Positions 20,401-29,395 of a stretch of 64,000 nt of DNA are shown here, in pieces. The position numbers were made by a program, and so were the translations under genes. The stretch comes from Vulcanimicrobiota bacterium (lineage in GTDB: Bacteria; Vulcanimicrobiota; Xenobia; Xenobiales; JADMJV01). How positions within the stretch are numbered: the first letter of the stretch is position 1; every line of letters starts with the position of its first letter. Where the stretch lies: contig JAFKGI010000008.1 in NCBI GenBank assembly GCA_017307785.1, positions 124,001 to 188,000 on the forward strand, given 5' to 3'. The notes below the pieces were generated by a model. The model was not told the origin of the DNA, did no database searches, and saw only the letters and a program-made list of their open reading frames with translations.

Positions 20401-20414
20401 CGAAACCGAGCGCC

Positions 20415-21080
20415 GTGAATCCCTGGCCCGCCATCCAATTGTCGCTGCTGGTCGCTTTCGTAAGCTCCACCCTGTTGTTGCCCATCGCCACCGGTCTGGG
20501 CTACCTGCTTCAGCGCGGTCGACTCGGGGTGGTCGCTCGTTGGTTCCTCTCACTGCCGCTCAGTCTGCCGCCGCTGGCTTCAGGCTTGCTGTTGCTCTGG
20601 CTGTTCAGCCCGCTGTGGCCGGTGGGTGCCTGGTTTGCTGAGCACGGGATGAATCCGATTCTCACCTGGTATGGGGCCGTGCTGGCCTCGAGCCTGGTGG
20701 CCCTGCCGCTGGCCGTCGAGGCGGGCGAAGCCGCCTGGCAGCGCTTCCCCGAAGAGATGATGTTTGAAGCGCGCGGTCTGGGCGCGGACCCCGCCCGGGT
20801 GTGGCGCGAAGTCGGACTTCCTCAGGTCGCTCCCGGGCTGGTGCGCGCCTGGGCCATCGCTTTCCAACGGTCCCTGGGTGAATTCGGGGCTACGCTGCTG
20901 GTGGCCGGCAACATCCCCGGCCAAACTCAGACACTGCCGTTGGCCCTGTATGTGGCCAGCGAAAGCGGTAACTACGCCGAGGCCGCTCGCTTGCTGGGTT
21001 GGAGTGTCCTGCTGGCGCTGTGCGCCGCCAGCGTCGTCCAATGGAATAGGGAACGAGCCGGCCGCAAAGAATCCATGTGA
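20415..21080 (+). CDS. Orphan ModB-like ABC transporter permease
   Basis: A 221-residue inner-membrane permease with about five hydrophobic segments and a textbook EAA loop (EARGLGADPARVWREVGLP..APGL), which docks the ATPase. FQRSLGEFGATLLVAGNIPG is characteristic of ModB, the molybdate (or tungstate) transporter subunit. No ModA-type binding protein or ModC ATPase is adjacent. The GTG at 20415 lies just beyond the last palindromic repeat; the open frame continues upstream through the repeats but that part is not protein-like. It may be the survivor of a mod operon disrupted by the array. Its stop is directly followed by the next ATG. Confidence 0.85.
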   Translation: MNPWPAIQLSLLVAFVSSTLLLPIATGLGYLLQRGRLGVVARWFLSLPLSLPPLASGLLLLWLFSPLWPVGAWFAEHGMNPILTWYGAVLASSLVALPLAVEAGEAAWQRFPEEMMFEARGLGADPARVWREVGLPQVAPGLVRAWAIAFQRSLGEFGATLLVAGNIPGQTQTLPLALYVASESGNYAEAARLLGWSVLLALCAASVVQWNRERAGRKESM

Positions 21081-21776
21081 ATGCACAAGCACCGAGGTCT
21101 GACTCTACTGGCGGCGCTTCTCGTACTCTGCGGACTTCACTACATGCCCGGCAGCAGTATCTTTCTTTATCCCCTGATGCTCTTCGATACCATGGTTCAC
21201 GAAATGGGGCACGGCCTGACGGCCATCCTGCTCGGAGGACACTTGCAGAAGCTGGAGCTTTTCACCGACGGTTCCGGTGTCGCTTGGAGCGCCGTCGAGC
21301 CCGGTTGGAAGCAAGCTGCGGTGGCCGCCGGAGGATTGCTGGGGCCACCCTTCCTGGCCGCCTTCGCCTTTTCGGCCGCCCGCTCGCCCCGGGCCGCCCG
21401 CGTCTGGGTGCTGGGAATGGGCGCCTTTCTCTTGGGCTGCCTGATTCTTTTCGTGCGCGGCGGCATGGCCTGGCCTTTCATGCTGGTCATGTCGCTGGCT
21501 CTGCTGGCGATTGGCCTGCGTGCCCGAGCCGGCGCGGTTCAGGTGACCACGCTGGTGCTGGCCCTTGAATTGTCGGTGCTCACCTACAGTCGATCGGACT
21601 ACCTGTTTGTCGATTCGGCTGTGATCAATGGAGTGCAGCGCGTCTCCGACGTGGGCGCCATCGCCGACCGTCTGGCTCTGCCTTATTGGTTCTGGGGCGG
21701 ATTGATCGGCTTATTCTCGGCCCTGCTCATCGGCTGGGAAGCCCGCAGTTACCTGCGATCCACCCGCATGCCCTGA
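21081..21776 (+). CDS. M50-like membrane metalloprotease
   Basis: A 231-residue polytopic membrane protein with about six hydrophobic segments. FDTMVHEMGHGLTAILLGG places a zinc-binding HExxH (HEMGH) at about residues 41-45 in a membrane-embedded helix, as in site-2-protease-related M50B proteins of DUF/M50B type. A canonical C-terminal NxxPxxxxDG motif is not seen; the segment near DVGAIADRLALP might replace it. It begins immediately after the stop of the permease gene (no gap). The substrate is unknown, and a non-proteolytic role cannot be excluded. Confidence 0.75.
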   Translation: MHKHRGLTLLAALLVLCGLHYMPGSSIFLYPLMLFDTMVHEMGHGLTAILLGGHLQKLELFTDGSGVAWSAVEPGWKQAAVAAGGLLGPPFLAAFAFSAARSPRAARVWVLGMGAFLLGCLILFVRGGMAWPFMLVMSLALLAIGLRARAGAVQVTTLVLALELSVLTYSRSDYLFVDSAVINGVQRVSDVGAIADRLALPYWFWGGLIGLFSALLIGWEARSYLRSTRMP

Positions 21777-22295
21777 CTATTTCAGTCTTGCCACCCATTT
21801 CGTCACCAACGACTGCACCTGTTGGTCCTCCAGCGGCGGGCCGCCGATAATCAGATATCCCCAATAGCGCTTTTGCCGGAAGCTGAAGGCCCAGAAGTAG
21901 CGGTCTCTTATCTTCAGGCAGCGCGACTCTTCGCCGGCTCGGATCGACTTGGTGACGTAGCGCTCTTTTTCGTCGAGCAGTCCGAAGCGCGCTGACAGGT
22001 TGGCCGCCGAGTAGCAGATCTGCGCATCCAGACTGCTGATTTCCTTGGAGCAACTGGACATCACGACGACTTCGCCCTCTACTTTGTATTCATAGTCCGC
22101 CGATAGGGCGCCCATGAACTCTTGCTCGGCACTCTTCTTTTCCAGGCCACGACGGATCACGAACGATCCGGGGCACCGGGCCAACACATCGGCTGCCGTA
22201 ATCAGCCAGCCGGCCGGAACCGATCGGGGCCGGGGCCTGGCCTCAGCTCCAGGAAGGACGAGCAGAAGGATACAGAGCAAACGTAGCCATCGCAT
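21777..22295 (-). CDS. Hypothetical secreted protein
   Basis: A 172-residue protein with an N-terminal signal peptide (RWLRLLCILLLVLPGAEA) and a basic mature part with four Cys residues (CPGSF, SSCSKE, QICYSA, SRCLKI), possibly two disulfides. No family is recognised. The ATG at 22295 is chosen because the open frame upstream of it runs antisense through the DUF3830 gene and lacks coding character. It converges on the M50-like gene with no space between them and diverges from the DUF3830 gene with about 33 bp between starts. Confidence 0.6.
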   Translation of the reverse strand: MRWLRLLCILLLVLPGAEARPRPRSVPAGWLITAADVLARCPGSFVIRRGLEKKSAEQEFMGALSADYEYKVEGEVVVMSSCSKEISSLDAQICYSAANLSARFGLLDEKERYVTKSIRAGEESRCLKIRDRYFWAFSFRQKRYWGYLIIGGPPLEDQQVQSLVTKWVARLK

Positions 22296-22328
22296 CTTGG
22301 ACACTTTCGACGGGGAAAGGGATGGACC

Positions 22329-22787
22329 TTGAGCAGGGCAATCAGCGCCCAGGCCAAAGCCCTGGAAATGCTCATCGAAGTCGCTGGATTCCAATTGCAT
22401 TGCCGCTGGGAAGAGCAGGCCGCTCCCCAGACCTGTCGCGCGTTTCGCGCTTTGCTGCCCTACACCCAGAAGCTGATTCAGGCGCGCTGGTCGGGCGAGG
22501 CTGCCTGGGTGCCGCTGGGAGACTTCAAGCTGGACGTGCCCTTTGAAAATCACACAAGCCACCCCGCTCCCGGCCAGATTCTCTTCTATCCGGGCGGTTA
22601 CAGTGAGACGGAGATCCTGTTCCCTTATGGCGCTTGCATGTTTGCCAGCAAGATGGGACAGCTGGCCGGCAATCACTTCCTGACCATCACCGAGGGCCTC
22701 AAAGACCTGCCCGAGATCGGTCGGCGGGTGCTCTGGGAGGGCGCCCAGGAGATCCGCTTCGTGGAACAAATCCACGGCTCATGTTAA
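22329..22787 (+). CDS. DUF3830 family protein (cyclophilin-like fold)
   Basis: A 152-residue cytosolic protein. The pattern is typical of DUF3830/cyclophilin-like proteins: CRWEEQAAPQTCRAFRALLP, ARWSGEAAW, ENHTSHPAPGQILFYPG, GNHFLTITEGLKDLPEIGRRVLWEGAQ. Their activity is not established. The TTG start at 22329 follows AAAGGGATGG; an internal ATG at 22368 is an alternative that would begin at the conserved strand. Its stop overlaps the ATG of the next gene (ATGTTAA), indicating coupling to the exported TPR protein. Confidence 0.75.
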   Translation: MSRAISAQAKALEMLIEVAGFQLHCRWEEQAAPQTCRAFRALLPYTQKLIQARWSGEAAWVPLGDFKLDVPFENHTSHPAPGQILFYPGGYSETEILFPYGACMFASKMGQLAGNHFLTITEGLKDLPEIGRRVLWEGAQEIRFVEQIHGSC

Positions 22788-23605
22788 GGACCCTTCTCCT
22801 GGTCGCTCTACTTACGGGCGCGACCTTCGCGCAGCAGCAGACCCTGGCCGAACTGGATAAAGCCGCCAAGCAGGCGGTCACCGACAAGAACTTCGACCAG
22901 GCTCTCGAGTATTACCGCGTCATCTCCGAGAAAGAGCCCAAGTCGGCCGAAGCTTTCTTTCAGATGGGCTGGATCTACAACGAGCAAAAGAAGTTCGACA
23001 CGGCCGTGCGCTGGCTCAAAAAGGCCACCGAACTGGAGCCTCAGGACATCCGCATCCAGAGCGAACTGGGCTTCGCCTACGGCAAGCTCAACAACGTCGA
23101 CGGCTCGCTGGAGGCCTTCACCAAAGCCACCCAGATCAAGCCCGACAGCCCCAGCGCCTGGGTGGGTCTGGGCGACGCCAACTTCGAGCTCAAGAAAGAC
23201 TCCAAAGCCGCTGCGGCCGCCTACCTCAAAGCCATCGAATTGGGCAACAACAGTTCCTCGACCTACTACCGCCTGGGTTGGTGCTACAACGACCTCAACC
23301 AGAGCGACCTGGCCGCGCCGCAGCTAAAAAAAGCCGCCGCCCTCGAGCCCAAGTCCGGCTCCATCTGGCTGGAGTGGGGCTACAGCCTGCTCAAAACCAA
23401 GCAATACTCAGAAGCTGTGGAGGCCCTGACGCGCGCCACCAGCCTGGACCCCAAGGAGCGCCTGGGATACCTGTATCTGGGGCGCACTTTCCTGGTGATG
23501 AAGAACAAAGCCCAGGTGAAGCGCCAGATCGATCTGCTCAAGCCACTCGACGCCAAGCAGGCAACCCAACTGGAAGACGAACTGCGTCAGGCCAACCTGA
23601 AGTAG
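22781..23605 (+). CDS. Exported TPR-repeat protein
   Basis: A 274-residue protein with a signal peptide (LRTLLLVALLTGATFAQ) followed by about six consecutive tetratricopeptide repeats (for example AEAFFQMGWIYNEQKKFDTA, PSAWVGLGDANFELKKDSKA, GYLYLGRTFLV). TPR superhelices bind proteins; a periplasmic location is expected. The start overlaps the DUF3830 stop by 7 bp. The convergent neighbour (23609-24880) is another exported TPR protein, so the two may belong to one envelope function. No catalytic domain is present. Confidence 0.85.
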   Translation: MLRTLLLVALLTGATFAQQQTLAELDKAAKQAVTDKNFDQALEYYRVISEKEPKSAEAFFQMGWIYNEQKKFDTAVRWLKKATELEPQDIRIQSELGFAYGKLNNVDGSLEAFTKATQIKPDSPSAWVGLGDANFELKKDSKAAAAAYLKAIELGNNSSSTYYRLGWCYNDLNQSDLAAPQLKKAAALEPKSGSIWLEWGYSLLKTKQYSEAVEALTRATSLDPKERLGYLYLGRTFLVMKNKAQVKRQIDLLKPLDAKQATQLEDELRQANLK

Positions 23606-23608
23606 CCC

Positions 23609-24880
23609 TTATCGCAGCGTCTTTACCCGATTGCGCACCGGCTTGGCGGCCGTTTCATCGGTTTCCAGCGCCAGGTATTTCTCATAAGCCTGCACCGCTT
23701 GCTTGGGTTGGGCGCGCCGTTCATAGAGGCGTCCTAGCAAGTACCATGCACTGGCTTGCTGGGGAGCTAACTGCACCGCTTTGAGCTGGTGCAACAAGGC
23801 TTCGTCCAGGCGGCTCAAGCGGGTCAGCACCAGCGCCAGGTTGTTTTCCAGCGACGGTCCCGCCGCTCCCAACTTGACGGCCTGGTTCAAATAATCTAGA
23901 GCTTCCTGATTGCGACCCAGACCCAACAAGGTCCAGCCGGTCAGCTCGTCCAGGTAGACTCTAGAACCCTCGAAGGCATCCGGCTCCAGCAGAGGCCGCA
24001 GCACCACCAGAGCTTCCTCGTAACGAGCCGAGCGATTCAGCAGGCGCGCGTAAAGCAAACGCCCGGCCTGGTGGTTCGGTTGCTGATCCAGGGCCTGAGC
24101 GGCCAGGCGCAGCGCCTGCGAAGTCTCGTTGCGCTCGGCCAGGGTGGTGGCCAGATTGAGCATGACCTCGACCAGTTCCTGAGAAGGCAGCAGCACCCGC
24201 CACACCTTTTCGGCTTCAGCCGGCTGGTTCAACTGATAGAGGGCCACGCCGCGCAACAGGTCGGCCCGCCCACTGATGCCCGCCGCGGGCAGCAGATCCA
24301 GGCCATCCTGAGACTTGTTCTGCAGTAGCAAAGCCGTCACCAGGTTGAGGCGAATGTCCAGGCGCTCTCCCTGCTGGGCCAGAGCGGCTCGCAGGGGACC
24401 CTCGGCTTTGGCCGGCTCGTTGCGCTCCAGCCAGCTCAGGCCCTTGTAAAGCAAATAGTCGGGATCCTGACTTTCCAGGGCGGCCAGCTCGGCGTCGACT
24501 TCTTCCCAGCGCTTCAAGCCGATCAGAGGCAAAAGACGAGCCCGTCGAACTTTGACGTCCTCGCTCTCCTGGGCCAGATACAGATCGTATTGTTCCAGGG
24601 ACTCCTGATGCTGGCCCAGACTCTCCAGGGCCTGAGCCAGGTAGGGACGATACTCCAGGCGACCCGGATCCGCCGCCAGTGCCTTGCGATACAGATCGAC
24701 GGCCCGGCTCACCTGGCCCTCGCGATGCAGCCTTTGTCCCTCGGCAAAGAGGAACTTGGCCTCGCGCATGTCCGACGTTTCGGGCACGCGGTTGGGCACG
24801 TTGGGCAGGTTGGTGCCGGGGATGATGGGCTGCGCCCAACTCATCCCCGACAGAGCCAGGGCCAGAACGAGCTTTTTCAC
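23609..24880 (-). CDS. Exported TPR-repeat protein downstream of valS
   Basis: A 423-residue protein with a short signal peptide (KKLVLALALSGMSWA) and about ten TPR units running from residue ~40 to the end (for example AEGQRLHREGQVSRAVDLYR, LGRLYERRAQPKQAVQAYEK). The GTG start shares a GTGA overlap with the valS stop, so it is translated from the valS mRNA. Pairing an aminoacyl-tRNA synthetase with an envelope scaffold is probably positional rather than functional. No other domain is visible. Confidence 0.85.
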   Translation of the reverse strand: MKKLVLALALSGMSWAQPIIPGTNLPNVPNRVPETSDMREAKFLFAEGQRLHREGQVSRAVDLYRKALAADPGRLEYRPYLAQALESLGQHQESLEQYDLYLAQESEDVKVRRARLLPLIGLKRWEEVDAELAALESQDPDYLLYKGLSWLERNEPAKAEGPLRAALAQQGERLDIRLNLVTALLLQNKSQDGLDLLPAAGISGRADLLRGVALYQLNQPAEAEKVWRVLLPSQELVEVMLNLATTLAERNETSQALRLAAQALDQQPNHQAGRLLYARLLNRSARYEEALVVLRPLLEPDAFEGSRVYLDELTGWTLLGLGRNQEALDYLNQAVKLGAAGPSLENNLALVLTRLSRLDEALLHQLKAVQLAPQQASAWYLLGRLYERRAQPKQAVQAYEKYLALETDETAAKPVRNRVKTLR

Positions 24881-27495
24881 TGGTTGGTGAACAGCTTGAG
24901 GCGCTCCTCGGCGCCGCGGGCTCGCTCCTGGTATTCGGCCAGACGCTCACGCTCCTTGGCCACCACCTCCGGTTTGGCTTTGTCCACAAAGGCCTGGTTG
25001 GAGAGCTTGCGCTCGGTCCCTTCGGCGAACTTGCGGGCTTCGGCCAGTTCGGCTTCCAGACGCTTGACCTCACGAGAAAGGTCGAAGTCGGCCGGGAAGG
25101 GCAGGAAGACTTCCAACTCGCCCACGCCCTGCGACAGGGCCTTGCCCGGTCGGTCCTCCCCGATGGTCAGAGGCTCGGCCATGGCCAGAGCTTCCAGCAT
25201 CGGGCGGTTCTTTTCCAGCAGCTCTTTGCTGGAGGCCGGAGCCACCAGCAAGATCTCGGCCTTCTGCTTGGGCAGCAGACCCAGTTCGGCGCGCAGGTTG
25301 CGAGCCGCCCGCACCACCGCCTGCAGGGTGTCCATTTCGGACACGGCCTGGGCGTCTTCCCAGCCGGGTTCCGGCATCGGTGAGAGAATCAGCGGAGCGC
25401 GTTCGCCCGGCAGGTGATGCCAGATTTCTTCGGTGACGAAGGGCATGATCGGATGGCTCAGTCTGAGGTAGTGGTCGAGAGCGTAGAGCAGGCACTGGGC
25501 CACGCGCTTCTGCTCCTCGGCGTCCTGGCGCTGGTAAAAGACCGGCTTGATCAATTCCAGGTACCAGTCACATAGCTCAGTCCAGAAGAACTCATAGAGC
25601 GCGCCGGCGGCCTGGTCAAAGTTGTAGCCTTCGATGGCGCCGCGCACCTTGCGGGTCAACTGGGAAACGCGCGTCAGCAGCCAGCGGTCGGCCAGCGAAG
25701 TCGGCTCGGGCTTGTCGGTGGGCTGCGTGTCCTTGGCCAGAGACAGCGAAAGCTTGACCGCGTTCCAGATCTTGGTGCAGAAGTTGCGGCCCTGTTCGTA
25801 GCGTTCCTCGGTGTGGCGCACGTCCTGGGACTGGGTGGCCTGACTCATCAAGCCGAAGCGGGTGCCGTCGGCGCCATACTCCTCGATCAGCTCCAGGGGA
25901 TCGATGCCGGTGCCCTTGGACTTGGACATGCGCTGCCCGTCCCGCGTCATGATGGTGGCGTGGATGTGCACGTCGGTGTAGGGCTTCTCGCCCAGGAACT
26001 CATAGCCCAGCATAATCATGCGGGCCACCCACAGGTTGATGATGTCGCGACCCGTCACCAGCGTGCTGGTCGGGTAGAAATACTTCAGGTCCGGCGTCTG
26101 TTCCGGCCAGCCGAACACGGAGAACGGCCACAATCCCGAAGAGAACCAGGTGTCCAGCACGTCCGGATCCTGCTCGTAGCGAGCGTCGCCACATTTCGGA
26201 CAACCGCCGGTCGGATCTTCGACATAGCCCTGGCGATGGGAGCAGCTCTCGCAGGTCCAGATGGGAATGCGATGACCCCACCAGATCTGGCGGGAAATGC
26301 ACCAGTCGCGGATGTTCTCCATCCAGGCCAGATAGGTCTTAGAGTAACGGTCGGGGACGAAGCGCACGTCGCCGTTTTTGACGGCCGCGATGGCCGGCTC
26401 GGCCAGCCGTTTCATGTTCATGAACCACTGATCCGACAGGTAGGGCTCGATCACGGTGTGGCAACGATAGCAGTGGCCCACCTTGTTGATGTGCTCTTCC
26501 TTTTTGACCAGCAGCCCCTCGGCTTCCAGCTTTTCGGTGACGGCGGTGCGCGCTTTGAAGCGGTCCATGCCGTTGAACTCACCGGCCAGCTCGTTCAGCT
26601 TGCCGGTTTCGGTCAGGCCCACCAGCTGCTCGAGATTGTGGCGCTGCCCGATCTCGAAGTCGGTGGGATCGTGGGCCGGCGTGATCTTCAGGGCGCCGGT
26701 GCCGAAATCGGTGAGCACGGCTTCATCGCCGATGATGGGGATCTCGCGGTTGGCCAGCGGAATCTTGCACTTCTGACCGATCAGATGCTTGAAGCGCTCA
26801 TCGGTGGGATTCACGGCCACGGCTACGTCGGCAAAGATCGTCTCGGGACGGGTGGTGGCGATGGTCACGCCGTTGCCGTAGTCGAGATAATAGAGCGCGC
26901 CCTTGGCTTCTTCGTGTTCGACTTCCAGATCGGATAGGGCCGTCAGACACTGGGGACACCAGTTGATCAGGCGCTTGCCTCGGTAGATGTCACCCTTTTC
27001 AAAGAGGCGCACGAAAACTTCGCGAACGGCCCGTGAACGCGGGGCGTCCATGGTAAAGGCTTCGCGTTCCCAGTCGCAGGAAACGCCCAGGCGCTTGAGC
27101 TGGCCCACAATGGTGCTGCCGTATTGCTCTTTCCATTTCCAGACCAGCTTGAGAAATTCGGGGCGACCCACGTCGTGGCGGCTTTTGCCCTCTTTTTTCA
27201 GCTGCTTCTCGACCACCGTCTGAGTGGCGATGCCGGCGTGATCGGTACCCGGTACCCAGCAGGCGACCTTGCCCAACATGCGGTTGTAGCGGATCAACAC
27301 GTCCTGAATGGTGTTGTCCAGGGCATGGCCCATGTGCAGCGAGCCGGTGATGTTGGGAGGCGGGATCACGATGGTGAACGGCTCTTTGTTGGGGTCGGGG
27401 GTGGCCCGGAAGTGGTGGTTGTCCATCCAGTATTGGTAGGTGCGAGACTCCACCGCTTTGGCGTCGTAGGTTTTGTCGAGTTCGGTCGTATTCAT
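24877..27495 (-). CDS. valS: Valyl-tRNA synthetase
   Basis: A class I synthetase of 872 residues. The HIGH signature is PPPNITGSLHMGHAL (about residue 45-59). The editing CP1 domain follows, with zinc-like Cys pairs (CESC, CPKC) in a knuckle after the WWGHRIP motif. The KMSKS loop is MSKSKGTGIDP. The anticodon-binding domain and a C-terminal coiled-coil tail (EVKRLEAELAEARKFAEGTE) complete the protein. The ATG start is preceded by AAGGAAAT. It is divergent from the ABC exporter with about 80 bp between the starts. Confidence 0.97.
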   Translation of the reverse strand: MNTTELDKTYDAKAVESRTYQYWMDNHHFRATPDPNKEPFTIVIPPPNITGSLHMGHALDNTIQDVLIRYNRMLGKVACWVPGTDHAGIATQTVVEKQLKKEGKSRHDVGRPEFLKLVWKWKEQYGSTIVGQLKRLGVSCDWEREAFTMDAPRSRAVREVFVRLFEKGDIYRGKRLINWCPQCLTALSDLEVEHEEAKGALYYLDYGNGVTIATTRPETIFADVAVAVNPTDERFKHLIGQKCKIPLANREIPIIGDEAVLTDFGTGALKITPAHDPTDFEIGQRHNLEQLVGLTETGKLNELAGEFNGMDRFKARTAVTEKLEAEGLLVKKEEHINKVGHCYRCHTVIEPYLSDQWFMNMKRLAEPAIAAVKNGDVRFVPDRYSKTYLAWMENIRDWCISRQIWWGHRIPIWTCESCSHRQGYVEDPTGGCPKCGDARYEQDPDVLDTWFSSGLWPFSVFGWPEQTPDLKYFYPTSTLVTGRDIINLWVARMIMLGYEFLGEKPYTDVHIHATIMTRDGQRMSKSKGTGIDPLELIEEYGADGTRFGLMSQATQSQDVRHTEERYEQGRNFCTKIWNAVKLSLSLAKDTQPTDKPEPTSLADRWLLTRVSQLTRKVRGAIEGYNFDQAAGALYEFFWTELCDWYLELIKPVFYQRQDAEEQKRVAQCLLYALDHYLRLSHPIMPFVTEEIWHHLPGERAPLILSPMPEPGWEDAQAVSEMDTLQAVVRAARNLRAELGLLPKQKAEILLVAPASSKELLEKNRPMLEALAMAEPLTIGEDRPGKALSQGVGELEVFLPFPADFDLSREVKRLEAELAEARKFAEGTERKLSNQAFVDKAKPEVVAKERERLAEYQERARGAEERLKLFTNQ

Positions 27496-27574
27496 GGCAC
27501 AATTTCCTTCCCCTCACTCGGGGCCAGATCCTCGGTAAAAGAGGAAACGCCGATTTTTCTCGCACTACGCTGCC

Positions 27575-29395
27575 GTGGAAGAAGAACCCCAACAGACTTT
27601 GGCCGGCGGTATCCGCACTGCCTTTGGACTGCTCCAGCCCGAATCGCGCCGCCTGGCCGTTGCCCTGATCGTGGCCATGGTGGTCAATGCGGTGGTGGAA
27701 CTGCTCGGCGTGGGCGGCATCATGCCTTTTATCAGCGTGGCCTCCGACCCGGCGGCCGTGGAAAAGAGCGCCTTCCTGAGCTGGGTCTACCAGAATGGGC
27801 ATTTCACCGACCACAATCGCTTTCTGGTCGCCCTGGGAGCCGGATTCATCCTGCTCTTTGCCCTGACCAATCTGGTGCGCGGCATCACCATGTGGCTGAG
27901 CCTCAAGTTCGCCTACCATGTCAGTCACCGCCTCAGCATTCGCCTGCTGGAGAGCTACTTGAGCCGCAGCTACCTTTGGCTGCGCGGACGCAACAGCAAC
28001 GAACTGGGCAAAGACATCCTTCAGGAGACGGAAAACCTGACCCGCAACGTCTACCTGCCCCTGGCCGAGATCGCCACCAACGGCCTGGCCGCTCTGGTCA
28101 TCGGTGGGGGCCTGCTGATTATGGATCCCTGGGTGGCTTTCGGCACGGGCGGCGCCCTGATGATTCTCTTTACGCTGATCTATCGATTCAATCGGGGTCA
28201 ACTGGCCGAGAACGGCGAGGTGCGCGACGAATACAACAGTAAACGGTCGCGGGCCGTCAACGACGGCCTCTATGCCCTCAAAGAAGCGCGTCTACTGGCC
28301 CGCCGCGAAGAGTTCCTCGACCGCTACACTAAGATTTCCCGCAAATACAACAACGCGCTGGCCGGCGGCGAAATGATCTACGAGCTGCCCCGCTACCTCA
28401 CCGAAGCGGTGGCCGTGGCCGGGCTGATCGGCTCGCTGGTCTACTTTGCTCTGCGCTATCCCGGCCAGGCCATGGCCTGGCTGATGCTCTACGTGATGGC
28501 CACCTGGCGCATGCTCCCGTCTCTGCAGAACATGTACCGCAACCTGGCCCGGGTGCGCTTTTTCCTGCCCGCTCTGGAACGCATCGCGGCCGAACTGCAC
28601 GAGCCGCTCAGCTACGTTTCGGCCGATCAGACCCTGCCGCTCAAGGCCAGCCTGGAACTGGAGGACGTTCACTTCAGCTATCCGTCCGTCACGGAGCCGG
28701 TGCTCAGCGGTTTCAGCCTGAAGATTCCCAAGGGCAGCCGGGTGGCACTGGTGGGCAGCACCGGTTCGGGCAAAACCACCATCGCCGACATGGTGGCCGG
28801 TCTGTTGATCCCCGACCAGGGCTGTCTCAAGATCGACGGCGAGGCCCTGGATGATAAGAAAAGGGCGGAATGGCGCCGTAACATCGGCTATGTCCCCCAA
28901 GAGATCTTCCTCAGCGACGACACGGTGGCCGCCAACATCGGCCTGGGCCTCAATCCCAAGCGCCTGGACCAGGCAACGGTGGAAAAAGCCGCCCGGGCCG
29001 CTCAGATCCACGATTTCATCCAGGACCTGCCCAACGGCTACCAATCCGAGCTGGGCGAGCGCGGTGCCGCCCTTTCCGGCGGCCAGCGTCAGCGCATCGG
29101 CATCGCTCGCGCTCTATACCAAAGCCCCGAGCTGCTCATTTTCGACGAAGCCACCAGCGCCCTGGACGAAGCCACCCAGCGCAAAGTGCTGGAAAGCCTG
29201 AACGAGGTCAGTCGCGACCTGACCGTGCTGGTCATCGCCCACCGCCTGGAAGCGGTGCGCAGTTGCGACGTCATTTGCCTGTTGGAACATGGCAAACTGG
29301 TGGCGCAAGGCAGCTTCGAAGAGCTGCTGGCCCACTCCAGTCAGTTTCAAGCCTTGATCGGCAGCTCCGAGGCGGACGACTCCAACCAGGGCTGA
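27575..29395 (+). CDS. ABC exporter, MsbA/PglK (lipid-linked glycan flippase) type
   Basis: A 606-residue half-transporter with the membrane domain and ATPase in one chain. Residues ~25-330 hold six hydrophobic segments. The ATPase domain (~355-595) has Walker A VGSTGSGKTT, Q-loop YVPQEIFLSDDTV, signature LSGGQRQRIGIARAL, Walker B LLIFDEATSALD and H-loop IAHRLEAV. The layout and the Q-loop neighbourhood resemble PglK/WlaB flippases of lipid-linked oligosaccharides. The downstream glycosyltransferase-like genes support a glycan export role, but lipid or peptide substrates remain possible. The GTG start has no strong RBS. Its last 49 bp overlap the convergent gene. Confidence 0.88.
   Translation: MEEEPQQTLAGGIRTAFGLLQPESRRLAVALIVAMVVNAVVELLGVGGIMPFISVASDPAAVEKSAFLSWVYQNGHFTDHNRFLVALGAGFILLFALTNLVRGITMWLSLKFAYHVSHRLSIRLLESYLSRSYLWLRGRNSNELGKDILQETENLTRNVYLPLAEIATNGLAALVIGGGLLIMDPWVAFGTGGALMILFTLIYRFNRGQLAENGEVRDEYNSKRSRAVNDGLYALKEARLLARREEFLDRYTKISRKYNNALAGGEMIYELPRYLTEAVAVAGLIGSLVYFALRYPGQAMAWLMLYVMATWRMLPSLQNMYRNLARVRFFLPALERIAAELHEPLSYVSADQTLPLKASLELEDVHFSYPSVTEPVLSGFSLKIPKGSRVALVGSTGSGKTTIADMVAGLLIPDQGCLKIDGEALDDKKRAEWRRNIGYVPQEIFLSDDTVAANIGLGLNPKRLDQATVEKAARAAQIHDFIQDLPNGYQSELGERGAALSGGQRQRIGIARALYQSPELLIFDEATSALDEATQRKVLESLNEVSRDLTVLVIAHRLEAVRSCDVICLLEHGKLVAQGSFEELLAHSSQFQALIGSSEADDSNQG

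Noticed and set aside
20232-20414. N-terminal extension of the ModB-like permease into the repeats
   Set aside because: The residues are repeat translation; the hydrophobic start of the permease begins at the GTG at 20415.
19586-20491. Several 60-100-codon ORFs on both strands within the palindromic array
   Set aside because: They follow the repeat period and carry the same translated repeats; no RBS or conserved protein character.
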